A stretch of 64,000 nucleotides of DNA from Aerococcus viridans (GTDB lineage: Bacteria; Bacillota; Bacilli; Lactobacillales; Aerococcaceae). The translations under genes and the position numbers were made by a program. The stretch spans positions 1,054,001 to 1,118,000 of the forward strand of contig NZ_NBTM02000001.1 in NCBI RefSeq assembly GCF_002083135.2, in the 5' to 3' direction. The notes below the pieces were generated by a model. It worked only from the letters and a program-made list of their open reading frames with translations, was not told where the DNA came from and ran no database searches. Position 1 is the stretch's first letter; each line of letters begins with the position of its first letter. Positions 28,122 to 37,328 of the stretch are shown one piece after another.

Positions 28122-29849
28122 ATGATGAACTGGAAAGAAACTTACTTACAATGGCGTAATTTTGAGAACTTAGACGGTGCTTTGAAAGAGGATTTGGCGT
28201 CTATTGAAGCTGACGAAAAATTGCTTGAAGATGCTTTTTATCAACCATTGAGTTTTGGTACAGCTGGTATGCGCGGTATTTTAGGTGCCGGCATTAATCG
28301 GATGAATATTTATACCATTCGTCAAGCGACTGAAGGATTGGCTAACTTACTAGAAGATTATGGTCAAGATGCGAAGGACCGCGGGGTGGCGATTGCTTAC
28401 GATTCTCGTCACATGTCGCCTGAATTTGCTATGGAATCGGCGAAAACTTTAGGGGCACACGGGATTAAATCTTACGTATTTGAAGCATTACGCCCAACGC
28501 CTGAATTGTCATTTGCAGTTCGTGAATTAAATGCCTTTGCGGGAATTATGATCACAGCTTCTCACAACCCAGCTGACTACAACGGCTACAAGGTGTACGG
28601 TGAAGATGGTGGACAAATGCCACCATTGGACGCGGATGCTGTAACGGCCAATGTACGTGCGGTTGAAAACCCATTAACTGTTGAAGTGGGCGATGAAGCA
28701 GCGCTTAAGGCTGAGGGCACAATTACGATTATTGGTGAAGAAATTGACCAAAAATACTTAGACAATATGAAGGCTGTTGTAGTGGACCAAGCTGTGATTG
28801 ATGAGATGGCTGACCAAGTATCTATCGTTTATACACCGTTACATGGTACGGGTCAAATGTTGGTGGAACGGACTTTAGCTGACGCTGGGTTTACCAATGT
28901 CACCTATGTGGCTGAGCAAAAAGAGCCGGATGCTGATTTTTCAACGGTTAAATCACCAAACCCTGAAGAAGCGGGAGCCTTTGAAGTGGCTGAAAAGTAT
29001 GGTAAGGACAATAACGCGGATATCTTAATCGCGACTGACCCGGATGCTGACCGCATGGGTGCAGCTGTGAAATTGCCAAATGGTGACTACCAAGTGATTA
29101 CTGGTAACCAAATTGCTGCTTTAATGACGCATTACATTTTAACCGCTAAGAAAAATACAGGTACATTACCTGATAACGGTGTGATTTTAAAATCCATCGT
29201 ATCAAGTGAAATGCCAACAACGATTGCCAAATCATTTGGCGTTGAAACAGTTGACGTATTAACTGGATTCAAATTTATTGCGGAAAAGATCAAAAACTAT
29301 GAAGCTGATGCTAGCAAGACTTTCCTATTCGGTTTCGAAGAAAGTTACGGATATTTAGTGAAAGCCTTCGTTCGTGATAAAGACGCCGTTCAAGCGACTT
29401 TATTATTAGCTGAAGTAGCCGCTTTCTACAAGAAACAAGGTAAAACAGCTTATGACGGCTTACAAGACTTGTTCGCTGAATACGGTACCTACCAAGAAAA
29501 AACAATTTCTGTAAGCTTACCAGGTCAAGAGGGTGCAGCGAAAATTGAAGCCATCCTAAATAATTTGCGTGGGGAAGGTTTAAGTGAAATCGCTGACCAA
29601 GCAGTTGTTGGAACTGAGGACTACCTACAAGATACGCGCCAGTTTGCTGACGGTACTACTGAAGCCTTAGGCATGGACAAATCAAATGTATTGAAATACT
29701 ATCTGGCAGATGAAACATGGATTGCCGTTAGACCATCAGGTACAGAACCAAAAATCAAGTTCTATATTGGTGTGGTCGCTGATTCACTAGAAGCAACACA
29801 AGCAAAAATTAAGGCATATGAGGCAGCGTTAAACGACTTAACGGCTTAA
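28122..29849 (+). CDS. pgm: Phospho-sugar mutase (phosphoglucomutase/phosphomannomutase)
   Basis: This enzyme interconverts hexose 1- and 6-phosphates. The 575-residue protein is of the long PgcA type: FGTAGMRG, catalytic serine loop TASHNPADYNGYK, metal loop ATDPDADRMG, sugar-binding GFEESYG and phosphate-binding RPSGTEPKIKFY. GGGAGG precedes ATG 28122. An extended -10 (TGATACAAT, 28073-28081) lies upstream. With galU two genes upstream it would make UDP-glucose. Confidence 0.95.
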   Translation: MMNWKETYLQWRNFENLDGALKEDLASIEADEKLLEDAFYQPLSFGTAGMRGILGAGINRMNIYTIRQATEGLANLLEDYGQDAKDRGVAIAYDSRHMSPEFAMESAKTLGAHGIKSYVFEALRPTPELSFAVRELNAFAGIMITASHNPADYNGYKVYGEDGGQMPPLDADAVTANVRAVENPLTVEVGDEAALKAEGTITIIGEEIDQKYLDNMKAVVVDQAVIDEMADQVSIVYTPLHGTGQMLVERTLADAGFTNVTYVAEQKEPDADFSTVKSPNPEEAGAFEVAEKYGKDNNADILIATDPDADRMGAAVKLPNGDYQVITGNQIAALMTHYILTAKKNTGTLPDNGVILKSIVSSEMPTTIAKSFGVETVDVLTGFKFIAEKIKNYEADASKTFLFGFEESYGYLVKAFVRDKDAVQATLLLAEVAAFYKKQGKTAYDGLQDLFAEYGTYQEKTISVSLPGQEGAAKIEAILNNLRGEGLSEIADQAVVGTEDYLQDTRQFADGTTEALGMDKSNVLKYYLADETWIAVRPSGTEPKIKFYIGVVADSLEATQAKIKAYEAALNDLTA

Positions 29850-29921
29850 GTGTATGCTGTCTGGCAGCTTTATCGATAAAAGGGCAACCTTTCATCTCCC
29901 CTTTAAGGAGGAAAAAACAAA

Positions 29922-30809
29922 TTGAATGATCAATTAAAATTAGTCATTATCACAGGCATGAGCGGTGCCGGTAAAACGGTCGCCCTACAAAGTTTTGAAG
30001 ATATGGGTTACTACTGCGTGGATAATATGCCCCCGTCACTATTACCTAAATTCTGGGATTTAATCAAAGAAACAGGGAAAATCAGTAAAATCTGTTTAGT
30101 GATTGATTTACGTTCACGTTCATTCTTTGATGAGTTATTAACAGAGATTAATGGTATGGACAACACAAACACCATCGAAATGTCCGTATTATTCCTAGAA
30201 GCGGATGATCAGACTTTAGTGGCGCGTTATAAAGAAACACGGCGTGCCCACCCACTTCAAAAAGATGGGGTTTCTGTCTTAGAAGCGATTCAAAAAGAAA
30301 AAATCTTATTAAATGATATTCGTAAGGAATCTTCAGTGATTGATACGACCAACTTAACACCGCGTAAATTCCGCGAGTTATTGTTGACCGAATTCCGATC
30401 TGAAGATGAGGGTACCTTCACTGTTAACGTCATGTCATTTGGTTTCAAATATGGTTTACCAATTGATTCAGATATCGTGATGGACGTCCGTTTCTTACCA
30501 AATCCGCATTATATCGATGAATTACGCCCGTTAACAGGACTTGATGCACCAGTTTATGACTATGTCATGTCTCAGCCAGAAACAGAGACTTTCTACCGTA
30601 AGTTTACTGATTTATTAGATTTTGAATTACCTTTATATGAAAAAGAAGGGAAGTCTAGTCTGACGATCACTATCGGTTGTACAGGCGGTCAGCACCGCTC
30701 AATTGCCTTGACTGAACGTGTTGCCCACCATATCCAAGACCTAGGTTACAAGGTCAACATCATCCACCGTGATCGCACAAAAAGAAAAGAGTCGATGAAC
30801 CTATCGTGA
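29922..30809 (+). CDS. rapZ: RapZ/YvcJ nucleotide-binding protein
   Basis: This is a GTP/ATP-binding protein, first of the conserved rapZ-yvcK-whiA trio. The 295 residues have Walker A TGMSGAGKT at the start, GYYCVDNMPPSLLP, and the C-terminal IGCTGGQHRSIALTE. In E. coli RapZ controls glucosamine-6-phosphate synthase through small RNAs; in Firmicutes the role is less clear. The start is TTG 29922, 10 bp after AAGGAGG. The stop overlaps the next start (GTGA). Confidence 0.94.
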   Translation: MNDQLKLVIITGMSGAGKTVALQSFEDMGYYCVDNMPPSLLPKFWDLIKETGKISKICLVIDLRSRSFFDELLTEINGMDNTNTIEMSVLFLEADDQTLVARYKETRRAHPLQKDGVSVLEAIQKEKILLNDIRKESSVIDTTNLTPRKFRELLLTEFRSEDEGTFTVNVMSFGFKYGLPIDSDIVMDVRFLPNPHYIDELRPLTGLDAPVYDYVMSQPETETFYRKFTDLLDFELPLYEKEGKSSLTITIGCTGGQHRSIALTERVAHHIQDLGYKVNIIHRDRTKRKESMNLS

Positions 30810-31837
30810 TTAATAAGAATCCACGTCCGGCTAGACGGCCAAAGGTTGCGGTTATCGGAGGCGGAACGGGCCTTCCTATCTTGTTGGAAGGTCTCAAGAA
30901 TGCTGATTGTAATGTGACAGCCATCGTCACAGTAGCTGATGATGGTGGATCGAGTGGATCTTTACGTAATGCAGTCAGTACAATTCCTCCAGGAGATATC
31001 CGTAACTGCCTTGTTGCGCTATCGGACATGAAGAAAATATATAAAGATGTATTCCAATACCGTTTTAGTGAAGAAGATAAAGAATTTTCTGGTCACGCGA
31101 TTGGGAACTTAATTATTGCAGCCATTGCCGAAATGCGGGGCGATACCTTTGCCGCTTTGCGTCTACTTTCTTATATGATGGAAGTGGATGGCAAGGTCTT
31201 GCCAGCTTGTGAGGAGGCACTTGTTTTACAAGGACATTTTGCAGATGGGACCATGATTGAAGGGGAAACGGCTGTTGTATCCCACCCTGACCAAATTCAA
31301 GAAGTGACTGTTCGCTTGGCTAATGACCGACCGAAAGTGGATGTGTCGGGTAACCCAATCACCAGTCCGCGTGCTGGGCGTGAAGTGGTGTCAGAAATAA
31401 TGCAGGCCGATATGGTCATTCTGGGCCCAGGTTCTTTATACACGTCTATTTTGCCAAATGTGGCAATCGAGGAAATTCGAAACGCAATTGTTGACACGCC
31501 CGCCAAAGTTGTCTATATTTGTAATATCATGACACAACTTGGCGAGACTGAGCATTTCTCAGATGCAGACCATGTACGTGTAATTAACGAACACTTAGGG
31601 GCTAAGGCGATAGACACGGTGCTATTGAATAAAACCCCAGTACCCTTTGAATACTTGGAGGGTGCCAGTGAAAAGGACTATTTAGTTCAAATCACACAAG
31701 ACCGTCAAGGCTTGGCAGAACAAAAATGTCAGGTGGTTGGCTGTGACTTTTTAAATCTTGAAAAAAGTGGGGTTTACCACAACCAGGATAAATTAGTCGG
31801 CGCTATTATAGATGTCATGAACGATCGCATAAAATAA
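30806..31837 (+). CDS. yvcK: YvcK family gluconeogenesis factor
   Basis: This is a CofD-like protein needed for normal cell shape and growth on gluconeogenic carbon in B. subtilis, and bound to UDP-sugars there. Visible motifs are VAVIGGGTGLPILLEGLK, TVADDGGSSGSLR, PPGDIRNCLVAL and LGPGSLYTSILPN. The 343 residues are complete. It starts at GTG 30806 overlapping rapZ by 4 bp, and whiA follows 24 bp after its stop. Confidence 0.95.
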   Translation: MINKNPRPARRPKVAVIGGGTGLPILLEGLKNADCNVTAIVTVADDGGSSGSLRNAVSTIPPGDIRNCLVALSDMKKIYKDVFQYRFSEEDKEFSGHAIGNLIIAAIAEMRGDTFAALRLLSYMMEVDGKVLPACEEALVLQGHFADGTMIEGETAVVSHPDQIQEVTVRLANDRPKVDVSGNPITSPRAGREVVSEIMQADMVILGPGSLYTSILPNVAIEEIRNAIVDTPAKVVYICNIMTQLGETEHFSDADHVRVINEHLGAKAIDTVLLNKTPVPFEYLEGASEKDYLVQITQDRQGLAEQKCQVVGCDFLNLEKSGVYHNQDKLVGAIIDVMNDRIK

Positions 31838-31861
31838 AGTGAATAAGAAAGAGGTGAGCTG

Positions 31862-32806
31862 GTGGCTTCATTTGCAGGAGATGTAAAGAAAGAACTCACT
31901 CAGCTAACAGTGGACTATGAGCACGCGCGTTCAGAACTAGCAGCCATTCTACGTATGAACGGATCGATTTCCCTTATGAATGGGCAATTAATCTTAAATG
32001 TACAAACAGAAAATGCCGCAATTGCACGACGAATCTACTCACTGTTGAAGGAATTTTTTCATACCCACGGTGAGTTGGTTGTTCGGAAGAAAATGAAACT
32101 AAAGAAGAATAATATCTATATTGTGCGGGTTAAAGACCGGGCTGAGGAAATCTTGAAGGATTTAGAAATTCTAGATACTTTGGTTATCAATCCAAATATT
32201 TCAGCTGAAATGATGGAGAATGAACAGCGGAGTAGGTCATACTTGCGTGGGGCATTCTTGGCTGGTGGGTCAGTGAATAATCCTGAAAAATCAGCTTATC
32301 ATTTAGAAATCTATTCCGTATATGAAGAGCATTGCGAAGACTTGGTGACTATGATGAACCAGTTTAATTTAAATGCGCGCTCAGTCGAACGTCGGTCTGG
32401 TTATATCGCTTATTTAAAAGGGTCAGAACAGATTGCTGACTTCTTAGCCCTAATTGGGGCCACCTCTTCTATGCTAAAGTTTGAAGATATTCGGATTGTT
32501 CGCGACATGCGGAATTCAGTCAACCGGATTGTCAACTGTGAGAATGCCAACTTGAATAAAACGGTAACAGCAGCTTCCAAGCAGGTTGAAAATATCGAAT
32601 TGATTCAATCAACCGTTGGGATTGGTGAGTTGCCTGAAAAATTACAAGAGATTGCATTACTGCGGTTGGAAAACCCAGAGGCATCCATTAAAGAATTAGG
32701 GGAACTGGTTGACGGTGAACCGATTTCTAAATCAGGTGTCAACCACCGACTACGTAAGATTAACCAATACGCTGAGCAATTAAGAAATACAGCAATTACA
32801 CAATAG
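31862..32806 (+). CDS. whiA: WhiA-family DNA-binding protein
   Basis: This is a two-domain protein: an N-terminal degenerate LAGLIDADG-like fold ([13 protein letters not shown] ... [17 protein letters not shown]) and a C-terminal helix-turn-helix (about 225-314, [17 protein letters not shown] ... [12 protein letters not shown]). In B. subtilis it affects cell division and chromosome segregation; in actinomycetes it controls sporulation. Start GTG 31862 with GAGGTGAG upstream. It ends the rapZ-yvcK-whiA operon at a terminator. Confidence 0.95.
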   Translation: MASFAGDVKKELTQLTVDYEHARSELAAILRMNGSISLMNGQLILNVQTENAAIARRIYSLLKEFFHTHGELVVRKKMKLKKNNIYIVRVKDRAEEILKDLEILDTLVINPNISAEMMENEQRSRSYLRGAFLAGGSVNNPEKSAYHLEIYSVYEEHCEDLVTMMNQFNLNARSVERRSGYIAYLKGSEQIADFLALIGATSSMLKFEDIRIVRDMRNSVNRIVNCENANLNKTVTAASKQVENIELIQSTVGIGELPEKLQEIALLRLENPEASIKELGELVDGEPISKSGVNHRLRKINQYAEQLRNTAITQ

Positions 32807-32834
32807 AATAAATTTAGAAGAATAGATATAGAAT

Positions 32835-32878
32835 AAAGCGATTTGACAGTGGGTGACTGCTTGAGAATCGCTTTTTTT
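32835..32878 (+). terminator. Terminator of whiA operon
   Basis: AAAGCGATT (32835-32843) and AATCGCTTT (32866-32874) enclose a small inner CAGT/ACTG hairpin; seven T follow. The rest of 32.88-33.0 kb is AT-rich and I see nothing in it. Confidence 0.88.
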
Positions 32879-33024
32879 GATTGCAATTTTCATGGATCTA
32901 AATATTTGGTTATAGTAGGGGGCAAAATTCAGTATTGGTCATTTATTGTTTTGTATTACATAATATTGGATGATCATTCAGCCAAATGATTGTTCAGTAA
33001 AAACGCCTTAAAAAAATTCACGAT

Positions 33025-33065
33025 AAAAAAGCCTTGTGGGTGAAGATTTTCTTCAGACACAAGGA
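33025..33065 (-). terminator. Terminator of the DUF1772 gene
   Basis: CCTTGTG..TGAAGA and TCTTCA..CACAAGG pair. On the minus strand the stem is followed by GCTTTTTT, so it ends the leftward gene; on the + strand a weaker ACTTTTC follows. Confidence 0.85.
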
Positions 33066-33200
33066 CTTTTCTATAGCTGATGCATGTGCAGGTGACCAGC
33101 AAGTACTAGGATTGGTTTAGTGAATAATCAGGTGACGGTAGGCTAGTTATTTAATGATGGTATGTTTAATCACTAGATGTTGGTGTAGCTAATATTATTA

Positions 33201-33626
33201 TTAGCTGATTGCTAGGGCTAAGGCGACAAGGGCAGACCCAGTTCTCACATGGTTCCACCTAGACCATTGTTGTACAAAGTCAGTCCAATCGGTTCGGATT
33301 TTCCGGTTAGCTAGTTGGCGGTTTAGTGGCATATTGAAGGCGATAGTTACGCAGATGACACCGACAAAATAAATTACAAAGCTCAGATATATTTGCCAGC
33401 CAATGGGGTTGCCTAGCAAAATCATCGCAATGAATAAAAATAGCGGTGCGAAAAAACTGCCTAGAAATTGGTCGTTTTCAACCTGCTTATTGATGTCCTG
33501 CATAATCCTTTGGCCAACGTTACCGGCTTGTTTACCAAGCACTGGCATGATGGTGTTGGAGAAAGAAAAATAGAATCCTAGTTGGATGGCTAGGCAAAGG
33601 ACATAGACAACCTGAAAAATAGACAT
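33201..33626 (-). CDS. DUF1772 membrane protein
   Basis: This is a 141-residue protein with four hydrophobic helices and the DUF1772 (anthrone oxygenase-like) pattern: a helix with FSNTIMPVL, ending in a helix preceded by FNMPLNRQLANRK and WNHVRTGSALVALALA. Relatives have no proven role in Firmicutes. It is transcribed leftward, alone, with a terminator behind it. Confidence 0.75.
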   Translation of the reverse strand: MSIFQVVYVLCLAIQLGFYFSFSNTIMPVLGKQAGNVGQRIMQDINKQVENDQFLGSFFAPLFLFIAMILLGNPIGWQIYLSFVIYFVGVICVTIAFNMPLNRQLANRKIRTDWTDFVQQWSRWNHVRTGSALVALALAIS

Positions 33627-33822
33627 ACTTGCTTCCCCCTAACCAGAATGTGTTCTACAATAGTTTCACTAATAGCTTTTATTAAACGCCTGAATTCGAG
33701 TCTATATAAAAGCCTTTCTTTAAGTCTATTGTACTGGAACATTTTTCTACTGGAAAGTGTGGGACCTATCTAAATCAGGATGGGTCTAATTTAGGACGAG
33801 TTAATCAAGTTTTCTATCTTTT

Positions 33823-34203
33823 TTAATCTAAAATCAGGGTTTCAATATTGGCCATTAATTGTTCATCTGGATTTTGTGGTTGATCAATGCTAATTTTCTT
33901 GCGAAGGAAAGTCACTTCAGACACTTGAACTTCAATTGTTGATACATTTTGCCCTTGTTTATTCTCAAACTGGTGCATGCGTAATTGACCAACAACCGCT
34001 AATTCATCGCCTTTTTGCATATAGGTATCAATGAGTTTAGCCGTCCCATTCCAAGCGGTAATTGGAATAAAGTCGACGTAGTCAGTCCCATCTTTCCCTT
34101 TGCGGTTAATGGCTACTGCATTGTTGACCACTTGGCGGTTATTTGAAATTTCAGTTAGGGTGACTTCTCTGGCTAGACGTCCGATTAATTGCACTTGATT
34201 CAT
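33823..34203 (-). CDS. ssb: Single-stranded DNA-binding protein, short paralogue
   Basis: The single OB fold (MNQVQLIGRLAREVTLTEI ... YVDFIPITAWNGTAKLIDTYMQKGDELAVVGQLRMHQFENKQGQNVSTIEVQVSEVTFL) fills about 105 of 126 residues. The normal Gly/Pro-rich tail with an acidic DDLPF-type tip, which recruits repair proteins, is missing; the protein ends IETLILD. It therefore looks like a secondary SSB (similar in kind to B. subtilis SsbB/YwpH, used in competence) rather than the replication SSB, which usually lies between rpsF and rpsR. AGGAGG precedes the ATG. Confidence 0.88.
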   Translation of the reverse strand: MNQVQLIGRLAREVTLTEISNNRQVVNNAVAINRKGKDGTDYVDFIPITAWNGTAKLIDTYMQKGDELAVVGQLRMHQFENKQGQNVSTIEVQVSEVTFLRKKISIDQPQNPDEQLMANIETLILD

Positions 34204-34464
34204 TTTTCATCCTCCTAAGGTTTCTGACTCAATAGAGGTTACCCCTCCAATCTATTACATACGTATTTATTCGCCAATTCCCCCAAAAAAGTTCATATTT
34301 TTTTGAAATTTTATAAAATTAAACCAAAAGATAGGTAAAGATAGCCGGTCGGTAGGTATTTTAGGGTACAATATAGGAGAATAGAGATTCTGTCCTAAAC
34401 CACCCAATAGTAGCGCCGGACTAAATATTAAAGGAATAATCTGACTTATAAGGAGGACGAAAAC

Positions 34465-35190
34465 ATGAACATCTTGATGATTGAAGATAACGAAAGTGTT
34501 GCAGAGATGATGAGTATGTTTTTTGAACAGCAAAAAGACTGGGAAGCGACGTTTATCCAAGATGGTGAAGAGGGCTGGCAACACTATTTAGCTAACGAGG
34601 AAACGATTGAAATGGTGATTTTGGATTTAAACTTACCAAGTAAAGATGGGATTCAAATCTGTCGTGACATCCGCCAACAAAATAAACAAGTACCAATTAT
34701 CATGCTGACTGCTCGTGACGCAGAAAGTGAACAAGTCCTTGGTTTAGGCCTTGGTGCAGATGATTACGTGACCAAGCCCTTTGACCCAATCACCTTTATG
34801 GCCCGGATGCGTGCATTATACCGCCGTAGCCAATTGACTGAATCATCAGTTGAAGCCGCAGAGGAAAAGGACAATGCGGACCAATTTGACATCCAAACAG
34901 AATTTATCCGGATCAACAGCCAAAACCGTGAAGCCTTCTATAAAGACCAATTAATTCAACATTTAACGCCAAAAGAATTTGAAATTCTACAATTGTTGGC
35001 TCGTCATCCAAAACAAGTATTCACACGGGAACACTTACTGACAACGCTATGGGAAGACCCATTCTACGGGGATGAGCGTACAGTAGATGCCCACATTAAA
35101 AAGCTACGTCAAAAAATGGAAGAGTATGGACCTCAACTTATTCAAACAGTCTGGGGAGTAGGCTATAAATTCGACGAAAACGGTGTTTAA
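34465..35190 (+). CDS. OmpR-family response regulator
   Basis: The 241 residues hold a receiver domain with phospho-acceptor Asp54 (VILDLNLPSKDG), Thr and Lys switch residues (MLTARDAE, VTKPFDP), a linker, and an OmpR winged helix (about 140-241, HLTPKEFEILQLLARHP ... TVWGVGYKFDENGV). AGGAGG precedes the ATG. It is two bases upstream of its kinase. The regulon cannot be read from the sequence; the nearby VanZ-like protein hints at an envelope role. Confidence 0.9.
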   Translation: MNILMIEDNESVAEMMSMFFEQQKDWEATFIQDGEEGWQHYLANEETIEMVILDLNLPSKDGIQICRDIRQQNKQVPIIMLTARDAESEQVLGLGLGADDYVTKPFDPITFMARMRALYRRSQLTESSVEAAEEKDNADQFDIQTEFIRINSQNREAFYKDQLIQHLTPKEFEILQLLARHPKQVFTREHLLTTLWEDPFYGDERTVDAHIKKLRQKMEEYGPQLIQTVWGVGYKFDENGV

Positions 35191-35192
35191 CC

Positions 35193-36635
35193 ATGAAATT
35201 GAACTTTTTTTACCAACAAATTCTCAGCTTTCTAGTGGTCATTGGTATGACCATAGTAGCCATGGGGGTGACTTTGTTTTCTTTTTCAAGGGACCAAGTG
35301 CTCCTAAGGCAAGAACAACAATTGAATGACATTGCCCAATTTATTTCAGGGCAAACCATTTCACCCGAATTCTTATCTTCAATGGAACCCTTACTGCAGT
35401 CGTCCAATATGAAGTTGTTCTATTTTAATGCGGACAACGAATTGATTTATCCAACCGATGAAGCAGCGACCATTCCAAATAATCAGTTGACGGATGAAGA
35501 ATTGAAGACGTTAGAAAATGGTCACGACTTGAATTTACGGACTTTTGAAATGGGCTTTACGGAAAAAGTCGGAGATGCCTTAGCCATCTTCATGCCGCTA
35601 ACCAATGCAGAAAACCAGTCCTTTGCGGGTTACTTAGTTATTGGGGTGCCGTCTAGTCAATCTGATGCCATTATTGATAACCTGATGCACAATGTGGTTA
35701 AAGGAATCATGATAGCCTTGATTATTGCGGTCATCTTTTCAGTGATTATTGCCGGATACCAAAATAAACGGATTCGCCGAATCCAGGAGGCCACTCAAAA
35801 AATTGCGCAAGGTGACTATTCGGTTCGTTTAGAGGTCAGTAATATTGATGAATTTGATGATTTAGCTAAGGACTTTAACCAAATGGCGGTTGCCTTAAGG
35901 GAGTCTGAAGTGGAAATCGACCGACAAGAAAACATCCGCCGTCAATTGATGATGGATGTGGCCCATGAAATTCGGACCCCGCTAACGACTATGATTGGTT
36001 TATTAGAAGGATTAAGACAAAAAGTATTGCCTGAAGATAAAATTGACCGGTCTGTGGATTTGATGTATAAGGAAGCCAACCGATTAAATCGGTTAGTTAA
36101 CGAAAATCTGGATATTGAGAAAATCAGATCTAATGAAATTGTATTGAAGAAATCAAAATTCAATGCAGCCGAAGTTTTAAGGGATATTTCGCTCCAATTA
36201 TCAGAAACAGCCAAAGTTAAACACATCAAATTTGAATTGGATATGCCAGATGAAGTGCCGATTTATGCTGATTATGACCGATTCCACCAAATTATCTTCA
36301 ATATCACCCAAAATGCGGTACAATTTACCGATTATGGCGAAATTTTTATGTCTAGCGCCTTTCAAGATGGGGAAACTTATATTAAAATAAAAGATTCAGG
36401 TATGGGCATGACGAAAGAACAAGTCGAAAATATCTGGGAGCGATTCTATAAAGCAGATGTTTCCCGGAAAAATAATGAATTCGGTGAATCTGGTTTAGGT
36501 TTATCGATTGTTAAACAACTCGTTGAATTACACCAAGCCACTATCCACGTGGAGAGTGAAGCAGGCGTTGGGACAATATTTACCCTGGTATTTTACGACC
36601 GTGAAACATTGGCAGAAAAAAATAAGGTCGAATAG
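35193..36635 (+). CDS. Sensor histidine kinase
   Basis: The 480 residues have a membrane helix (about 10-30), an extracytoplasmic sensor (about 31-165), a second helix (about 166-187), HAMP (about 190-240), the phospho-acceptor His258 in MMDVAHEIRTPLTTM, and ATPase motifs NITQNAVQF, KDSGMGM and GESGLGLSIV. It pairs with the preceding regulator. VanZ follows 42 bp after its stop and may be part of the same transcript. Confidence 0.92.
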   Translation: MKLNFFYQQILSFLVVIGMTIVAMGVTLFSFSRDQVLLRQEQQLNDIAQFISGQTISPEFLSSMEPLLQSSNMKLFYFNADNELIYPTDEAATIPNNQLTDEELKTLENGHDLNLRTFEMGFTEKVGDALAIFMPLTNAENQSFAGYLVIGVPSSQSDAIIDNLMHNVVKGIMIALIIAVIFSVIIAGYQNKRIRRIQEATQKIAQGDYSVRLEVSNIDEFDDLAKDFNQMAVALRESEVEIDRQENIRRQLMMDVAHEIRTPLTTMIGLLEGLRQKVLPEDKIDRSVDLMYKEANRLNRLVNENLDIEKIRSNEIVLKKSKFNAAEVLRDISLQLSETAKVKHIKFELDMPDEVPIYADYDRFHQIIFNITQNAVQFTDYGEIFMSSAFQDGETYIKIKDSGMGMTKEQVENIWERFYKADVSRKNNEFGESGLGLSIVKQLVELHQATIHVESEAGVGTIFTLVFYDRETLAEKNKVE

Positions 36636-36677
36636 CTTTTAAAGCAATCGACTGGTAACAAAAAGGATTGAAACAAG

Positions 36678-37328
36678 ATGTATTTTTTAGGGCCGTTACT
36701 TATATGGCTAGAAGACATTTCTGCAGGCAGAATTTTAAATTTCCATTTAGTAGAGTTATCGTTGTTTAGTTTGGATAAAACCATCTTCTATATGATTGCT
36801 TTACTGGTTATTCAAGCAGGAATCATTTTCTATAAACGGTCTAAGAATACAAATTATTCGATTGACTGGTTTAGAGAAGCAATCAAATTTATCTTTACCA
36901 TATATTTAATATTGTTGGTACATTTAACCGTATTACGTTATGATTGGCAATGGTGGCAAGCGTCTTTCAATTTTGAACGGTCGCTGAGTGAATTAAATTG
37001 GGTACCACTGGTTGATACTATTAAGTTAAGAAACGGGTCCGCATTTTCCTTCTGGTATAACTTCTTTGGGAATGTTGTTTGGTTCTTTCCATTTGGTATG
37101 ATGCTCCCCTATATATTTAAGATGAAGCGTGCCTTCTTCATCACGTTACTTTGGGGATTGTTATTTTCCGTATCAATTGAAACCATGCAATTTTATTTAG
37201 AAACAGGCGTAAGTCATATTGATGACGTCATTTTTAATGGCGCAGGGGTAATCATCGGTTACCTGATCTATGACATTTTGAAAATCAGCAACAGATACAT
37301 AAAAGGGAGAAGAAATACAAATGGCTAA
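36678..37328 (+). CDS. VanZ-like membrane protein
   Basis: The 216 residues have about five hydrophobic helices and the VanZ pattern LNWVPLVDT, WYNFFGNVVWFFPFGMMLPYIF and the acidic motif SIETMQFYL...SHIDDVIFNGAGVIIGYLIYD. VanZ of Tn1546 gives low teicoplanin resistance by an unknown means; most chromosomal relatives are unstudied. The 3' end overlaps the next gene by 8 bp, so the two are probably co-expressed. Confidence 0.88.
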   Translation: MYFLGPLLIWLEDISAGRILNFHLVELSLFSLDKTIFYMIALLVIQAGIIFYKRSKNTNYSIDWFREAIKFIFTIYLILLVHLTVLRYDWQWWQASFNFERSLSELNWVPLVDTIKLRNGSAFSFWYNFFGNVVWFFPFGMMLPYIFKMKRAFFITLLWGLLFSVSIETMQFYLETGVSHIDDVIFNGAGVIIGYLIYDILKISNRYIKGRRNTNG

